Assembly: GCA_004558865.1 (NCBI GenBank)
Contig: SFCY01000092.1
Coordinates: forward strand, 1-15,759
Source: Bacteroidales bacterium
GTDB taxonomy: Bacteria > Bacteroidota > Bacteroidia > Bacteroidales > Bacteroidaceae
Direction: 5' to 3'
Length of the DNA: 15,759 nt
A program made the position numbers and the translations under genes. Positions within the stretch are counted from its first letter, which is position 1. Every line of letters starts with the position of its first letter. This document shows positions 12,116 through 15,759 of this stretch, one piece after another. A model generated the notes under the pieces. The model was not told the DNA's origin and did no database searches. It was given only the letters and a program-made list of their open reading frames with translations.

Positions 12116-13150
12116 TCAGACTTCGCCCTCCGGCCTCTCGTCCTCGGGCTGTGGGGCTTCGTCGGCTCTCGCCTGCCGCTGCTCCAGCCGGCGCACGTGG
12201 TCCATCTGGCTGTGGGAATGCGGGGCGCCCACGGGCTTGAACATCTTGTGCGTGCGGACGAGGAAGCGGGAAATGGCGTCGAGCATGCCGTTGATGTAGC
12301 GCGCGCTGTTGGGCGTGCTGTAGTATTGGGCCAGCTGCACATACTCGTTGATGGTGACGCTCACGGGAATGTTGGGCATGGTGAGCATCTCTGCGATGGC
12401 GATCTGCATGATGACCACGTCCATATAGGCCAGCCGGCTGAAGTCCCAGTTGCGGCTTGCGTCGCTCATGTAGTGCTGGTATTGCTCGGCGTTGAGCAGC
12501 GTGGCGCGGAAGAGGTTGATGGCAAACTCGCGGTCGCTCTCGTCCTTGAACTCGGGCAGCAGCTCCTGGTCGGCCTTGTTGGCGGGGTCGAAGCGCTTGA
12601 TGGTCTTCAACACAAACGTGTCGACGATGAACTTGTCGTCGTTCCAGTAGAGGCTCTTCTCCTCCAGCACGGCGTCGAGCTCCTCGTTGTCCTGTATGAG
12701 CTGGCGGTAGAGCTTGCGCCACACCTCCCTGTCGGCCTCGTAGTCGTCGGCCTCGTCGGCCATGTAGTCCTTGTAGGTCTGGCTTTGCTCTATCTGGTCG
12801 CAGAGCTTGCGTATGAATTCAAGGTCGTCGCTCCAGCTGTATTTTTGGCTCTCGATGAACTCACGGAGCATCTTGTTGGATTCCAGTTGCAGGGCGAACT
12901 TGTTGTCGCAGAATTTGGGCGAGGGCTTCTCCGTACCTTCTCTTTCGGCACGCTTGCCTAAGACCTCCATCCGGCGGCGTTCCTCCTGGGTGATGGCCAC
13001 TATCAACTGGAGAAGATAATTGTAAAGGTGGTAAGCCTTGGATAGACTGAAGAGCAACTCTTTCTCAGCCTGAGGCAAATCTTTTCCGTTTTGATAGTAT
13101 GCGTAGGTTAACTGGACGGTCTTGATGCGAATTAATTCCCTATTGATCAT
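12116..13150 (-). CDS. nusB: Transcription antitermination protein NusB, long Bacteroidetes form
   Basis: The product has 344 residues from the ATG at 13150. The -7 box at 13181-13188 puts transcription initiation near the earlier in-frame ATG at 13177, so the longer readings are unlikely. The start MINRELIRIKTVQLTYAYYQ is typical of Bacteroidales NusB. The C-terminal NusB fold is in residues about 200-310: FAINLFRATLLNAEQYQHYM, NWDFSRLAYMDVVIMQIAIAEML, PVSVTINEYVQLAQYYS and SARYINGMLDAI. The middle is a lineage-typical helical insert absent from the 140-residue E. coli protein. The last 35 residues are charged and probably disordered. NusB with NusE/S10 binds boxA in rRNA leaders and prevents premature termination. 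It heads the operon with yajC, ybbR, coaE and DUF5606. Confidence 0.93.
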   Translation of the reverse strand: MINRELIRIKTVQLTYAYYQNGKDLPQAEKELLFSLSKAYHLYNYLLQLIVAITQEERRRMEVLGKRAEREGTEKPSPKFCDNKFALQLESNKMLREFIESQKYSWSDDLEFIRKLCDQIEQSQTYKDYMADEADDYEADREVWRKLYRQLIQDNEELDAVLEEKSLYWNDDKFIVDTFVLKTIKRFDPANKADQELLPEFKDESDREFAINLFRATLLNAEQYQHYMSDASRNWDFSRLAYMDVVIMQIAIAEMLTMPNIPVSVTINEYVQLAQYYSTPNSARYINGMLDAISRFLVRTHKMFKPVGAPHSHSQMDHVRRLEQRQARADEAPQPEDERPEGEV

Positions 13151-13180
13151 ACCTCTTGTGTTTCTTTTGTTGTTCATCTG

Positions 13181-13211
13181 CAAAATTAGGCATTTTTCCT
13201 TATCCACACAA
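13181..13211 (-). promoter_or_regulatory. Promoter of the nusB operon
   Basis: On the minus strand -7 TAATTTTG (13181-13188) and -33 TTG (13209-13211) have a 20-nt spacer. The predicted leader is about 25 nt and includes AAGAGGT just before the ATG at 13150, a reasonable ribosome-binding sequence. Confidence 0.75.
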
Positions 13212-13249
13212 GAAATCAGTCGATAAATAAAGTTTTTTTGTGATAATCT

Positions 13250-13279
13250 TTGCCGTTTGGCGGAAAAGCAGTAACTTTG
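13250..13279 (+). promoter_or_regulatory. Promoter of the rplY-pth-hslR-purN operon
   Basis: -33 TTG (13250-13252) and -7 TAACTTTG (13272-13279) are 19 nt apart. It is back to back with the nusB promoter, leaving about 40 bp between the two -33 boxes. The leader to the ATG at 13367 is about 80 nt; I see no recognisable regulatory fold in it. Confidence 0.75.
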
Positions 13280-13366
13280 CACCGCTTTTCGTGAGAGCAC
13301 TCCCCGTGTGATGGCGAATTAAGGCAAACGACACATTAAAAACTTAATTTAGAGTAACACATTTCA

Positions 13367-14011
13367 ATGAAAGAGATTAATGTTACAGGTCAGAAGCGTA
13401 CCGACCTTGGAAAGAAAGCTTCAAAAGAATTGCGCAAGCAGGGACTCGTTCCCTGCAACATCTATGGCGAGAAGAAGAATGCTGACGGCAAGCCCGAGGC
13501 CATGGCTTTCGCCATCCCCATGAGCGAACTGCGCAAGCTCGTCTACACTCCCCACATCTATGTCATCAACCTCAACATCGACGGCGAGCACCACACGGCC
13601 ATCCTCAAGGAACTCCAGTTCCATCCCGTGACCGATGCCCTGCTCCATGTCGACTTCTATGAGGTGAACGACTCCAAGCCCATCACCATCGGCATCCCCG
13701 TGAAGCTGGTTGGCCTGGCACAGGGTGTGCGCGACGGTGGACGAATGAACCTCTCCATCCGCAAGATTAATGTAACCGCTCCCTACCAGCAGATTCCCGA
13801 GCACCTCGATGTCGACGTGACCAGCCTGAAGATTGGCAAGAGCATCAAGGTGGGACAGCTCTCCTTCGAAGGCCTTGAGCTCGCCACCGGCAAGGATGTC
13901 GTAGTCTGCTCCGTGAAGATGACCCGCCAGGCTGCAACCGCAGCCACCACAGTTGCCTCCGATGAGGGCGCTGAGGCCGGAGAGGGCGCTGAGGCTCCCG
14001 CTGCTGAGTAA
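13367..14011 (+). CDS. rplY: 50S ribosomal protein L25 / general stress protein Ctc
   Basis: The 214-residue two-domain Ctc form of L25 binds 5S rRNA in the large subunit. The N-terminal domain starts MKEINVTGQKRTDLGKKASK and contains LRKQGLVPCNIYG and LHVDFYEV (about 93-100). The C-terminal Ctc/TL5 beta domain has KPITIGIPVKLVGLAQGVRDGG and QIPEHLDVDVTSLKIGKSIK. The last 25 residues form an Ala/Glu-rich tail (GAEAGEGAEAPAAE), common in this family. Length fits the long form rather than the 94-residue E. coli protein. It leads the operon and is 2 bp from pth, an order (rplY/ctc-pth) widespread in bacteria. Confidence 0.96.
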   Translation: MKEINVTGQKRTDLGKKASKELRKQGLVPCNIYGEKKNADGKPEAMAFAIPMSELRKLVYTPHIYVINLNIDGEHHTAILKELQFHPVTDALLHVDFYEVNDSKPITIGIPVKLVGLAQGVRDGGRMNLSIRKINVTAPYQQIPEHLDVDVTSLKIGKSIKVGQLSFEGLELATGKDVVVCSVKMTRQAATAATTVASDEGAEAGEGAEAPAAE

Positions 14012-14013
14012 TC

Positions 14014-14586
14014 ATGGACAAGTTTTTGATTTGCGGTTTGGGCAATCCCGGCGACGAATATGCCGGAACCCGCCACAATACAGGATTTATGGTATTGGAT
14101 GCCTTTGCCAAGGCATCCAATATTCATTTTGAGGACAAACGCTACGGCTTCGTCGCCCAGACAAGCGTCAAGGGGCGCAAGGTGTTCCTGCTCAAGCCCA
14201 CCACGTTTATGAACCTCAGCGGCAATGCCGTGCGCTACTGGCTCGACAAGGAGAACATCGACCAAAGCCGCCTGCTTGTCGTGAGCGACGACGTGGCCCT
14301 GCCCCTGGGAGCATTCCGCCTGCGCAAGTCGGGAAGCAACGGCGGCCACAACGGACTGGGACACATCATCCAGCTCATAGGGCAGGACTTCGCCCGGCTG
14401 CGCGTGGGAATCGGCAACGACTTCCCGCGAGGCGCTCAAATCGACTGGGTGCTCGGCCACTACAGCGAGGAAGACCTGAAGACTCTGGAGCCCACCCTTG
14501 AGACGGGCTGCGAGATCATCCGCAGCTTCGTGCTGCAGGGCATCGACATCACGATGAACCAATACAACAAATTAGGAAAGAAGTAA
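14014..14586 (+). CDS. pth: Peptidyl-tRNA hydrolase
   Basis: The 190-residue enzyme releases tRNA from peptidyl-tRNA that drops off ribosomes. The active-site residues are all present: N11 in GLGNPG, H21 in TRHNTGF, N67 in TTFMNLSG, D92/D93 in VVSDDVALPLG and N113 in NGGHNGLGHI. RLRVGIG and WVLGHYSEED are further family marks. Length is normal. It starts 2 bp after the rplY stop and is followed 6 bp later by the S4-domain gene, so translation is probably coupled in one mRNA. The three genes together serve ribosome maintenance. Confidence 0.97.
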   Translation: MDKFLICGLGNPGDEYAGTRHNTGFMVLDAFAKASNIHFEDKRYGFVAQTSVKGRKVFLLKPTTFMNLSGNAVRYWLDKENIDQSRLLVVSDDVALPLGAFRLRKSGSNGGHNGLGHIIQLIGQDFARLRVGIGNDFPRGAQIDWVLGHYSEEDLKTLEPTLETGCEIIRSFVLQGIDITMNQYNKLGKK

Positions 14587-14592
14587 ACCAAT

Positions 14593-15012
14593 ATGGCAGA
14601 AAGCGCAAGAATAGACCGGTGGCTGTGGGCTGCCCGCGTGTTCAAGACGCGCAGCATCGCCGCCGACGCGTGCAAGAACGGACGTGTCACCATCGGTGGC
14701 GTAACGGTGAAGCCCTCGCATGTGATCAAGCGGGGGGAGATTGTCAACGTGAAGAAGCCTCCCATCACCTATTCCTTCCGCGTGGTAGACTGCATAGAGC
14801 AGCGCGTGGGAGCCAAGATGCTTCCACAGGTCTACGAGAATGTCACTGCTCCGCAACAGTATGAGCTGTTGGAGATGAGCCGCATCAGCGGCTTCGTGGA
14901 CCGTGCGCGCGGCACCGGCCGCCCCACGAAGAAGGAGCGGCGCGCCCTCGACGCCTTCATCGACCCCGTGATGTTCGGCATCGACGACTTCGACGATGAC
15001 GACGAGCAGTAG
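14593..15012 (+). CDS. hslR: S4-domain RNA-binding protein, Hsp15 type
   Basis: The 139-residue protein carries an N-terminal S4 RNA-binding domain (residues about 5-60): RIDRWLWAARVFKTRSIAADACKN (RWLW and KTRS blocks), GRVTIGGVTVKPSHVIKRGEIV. The basic/hydrophobic remainder includes RGTGRPTKKERRALDAF and a very acidic end DDFDDDDEQ. E. coli Hsp15 rescues free 50S subunits carrying stalled peptidyl-tRNA. Its place directly after pth, which hydrolyses such molecules, fits that function. The C-terminal acidic tail differs from E. coli and its role is unknown. Confidence 0.9.
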   Translation: MAESARIDRWLWAARVFKTRSIAADACKNGRVTIGGVTVKPSHVIKRGEIVNVKKPPITYSFRVVDCIEQRVGAKMLPQVYENVTAPQQYELLEMSRISGFVDRARGTGRPTKKERRALDAFIDPVMFGIDDFDDDDEQ

Positions 15013-15068
15013 GCCACCCTAACGCTGACAACCCTTTTCAACAACAAGCCCCAAACCCCAAAACAGCC

Positions 15069-15638
15069 ATGCATCATCTTGCCATCTTCGTCTCCGGCAA
15101 CGGAAGCAACTGCGAGAACATCATCCGCCATTTCGCCGACAATTCATCGGTGGAAATCAGTCTTGTCGTCAGCAACCGCGCCGACGTCTATGCCTTGGTG
15201 CGCGCCAAGAATCTGGGCGTGGACACGGCGGTGGTCGACAGGCGACAGCTCAACGACCCGCAGGTGATGCTCCCCCTGCTGCAGAGCCACAGCGTCGACT
15301 TCGTCGTCTTGGCTGGCTTCCTGTTGGTTGTCCCCGACTATCTCATCGCCGCTTATCCCCGCCGGATGCTCAACTTGCATCCGGCCCTGCTGCCCAAGTT
15401 CGGCGGCAAGGGCATGTGGGGCCACCACGTCCACGAGGCGGTGAAGGCGGCTGGCGAGACGGAGACGGGAATGACCGTCCACTGGGTGACGGGCGAGGTA
15501 GACGGCGGTGGCATCATCGCCCAGTATCGCACGCCCATCCTCCCTACGGACACTCCCGACGATATTGCGGCCAAGGAACACGTGTTGGAAATGAAGTATT
15601 TCCCACTGGTGATAGAAAAGGTATTGGAGAAGCTCTGA
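15069..15638 (+). CDS. purN: Phosphoribosylglycinamide formyltransferase (GART)
   Basis: The 189-residue enzyme transfers a formyl group from 10-formyl-tetrahydrofolate to GAR in purine synthesis. The phosphate-binding loop SGNGSN is at 9-14. The catalytic triad is visible: N102 and H104 in LNLHPALLPKFGGKGMWGHH, and D145 in TGEVDGGGII. The folate loop VLAGFLLVVPDYLI is at 80-93. Length is slightly below E. coli (212), usual for Bacteroidales. It lies 56 bp after hslR with no consensus promoter in the gap, so it may be the last gene of that operon. Twenty-three bp after its stop lies a transposase fragment. Confidence 0.96.
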   Translation: MHHLAIFVSGNGSNCENIIRHFADNSSVEISLVVSNRADVYALVRAKNLGVDTAVVDRRQLNDPQVMLPLLQSHSVDFVVLAGFLLVVPDYLIAAYPRRMLNLHPALLPKFGGKGMWGHHVHEAVKAAGETETGMTVHWVTGEVDGGGIIAQYRTPILPTDTPDDIAAKEHVLEMKYFPLVIEKVLEKL

Positions 15639-15661
15639 GGCTGCCCCCCTCTCTTCTGCAT

Positions 15662-15759
15662 TATATCCTCTATATGGTCACCGCCACAGAGGTAAACACA
15701 GAATAGCGCAAGCATGATGTCGCTGTACTGATAGCCATAGTTCGCACAGCGAAGATCAA
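15662..15759 (-). pseudogene. Truncated IS1380-family transposase fragment, extends off the right edge
   Basis: Reading leftward from the edge, one frame gives about 32 residues: DLRCANYGYQYSDIMLAL, then FCVYLCGGDHIEDI. This matches the early part of IS1380-type DDE transposases, which have a YSD...L...CGGD-ED motif. After EDI (nt about 15662) the frame runs into sequence antisense to purN with no further similarity, so the transposase is cut off there. The N-terminal part would lie outside the window. The DDE residues would normally come later and are absent here. It is probably a relic of an insertion next to purN, or an assembly edge effect. Confidence 0.6.

Noticed and set aside
12116..13300. 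Full 394-codon version of NusB
   Set aside because: The extra N-terminal 50 codons lie across the nusB promoter and the divergent rplY promoter; the ATG at 13150 is the family start.
13281..13366. Autoregulatory ribosomal-protein leader or riboswitch before rplY
   Set aside because: I see no convincing stem set or terminator in these 86 nt; it appears to be a plain leader.

Overview
The window looks like chromosomal DNA from a Bacteroidales bacterium, most likely Prevotella/Segatella-like. The clues are repeated Bacteroidetes-type promoters (TAnnTTTG -7 box, TTG -33 box about 19-20 nt upstream), weak Shine-Dalgarno signals, a long NusB, a DUF5606-type protein, a short MenE, and many intergenic palindromes. 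No rRNA, tRNA or CRISPR array was recognised. Assignments come from motif and family recognition by eye, without database searches.

Layout, left to right. (1) 37-2346 (+): one open frame joining a TolC-like outer-membrane efflux protein to an MFS drug exporter that lacks its N-terminus, apparently a deletion fusion of a tripartite efflux operon. A 23-bp perfect hairpin separates it from the next, convergent gene. (2) 2402-6675: menaquinone genes on the minus strand. These are a hotdog thioesterase and menB in one unit, and menE with a HAD phosphatase in another. A plus-strand RAYT-like HUH protein with a C-terminal Rossmann/DprA-like extension sits between them, preceded by a hairpin and a 16-bp tandem repeat. 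menF, menD and menC are not in the window. (3) 6676-8039: no convincing gene. It holds a strong plus-strand promoter, a structured possible non-coding transcript ending at a good intrinsic terminator, a 24-bp-arm hairpin, and four 22-bp operator-like repeats. (4) 8040-8597 (-): a small outer-membrane beta-barrel protein. (5) 8604-9736: a second gene-free, repeat-dense stretch with nested palindromes and several short tandem repeat families. (6) 9737-13150 (-): the housekeeping operon nusB-yajC-ybbR-coaE-DUF5606. (7) 13367-15638 (+): divergent operon rplY/ctc-pth-hslR-purN. (8) 15662-15759 (-): a truncated IS1380-type transposase fragment running off the right edge.

Regions 6 and 7 are ordinary conserved core and share a divergent promoter region at 13180-13280. 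Together they cover antitermination, Sec translocation, CoA synthesis, ribosome maintenance and purine synthesis. The unusual material lies in regions 1-5: the efflux fusion, the interrupted menaquinone cluster, the RAYT-like gene and the palindromes that could be its substrates, the 22-bp dyad array, and the unexplained structured transcript.
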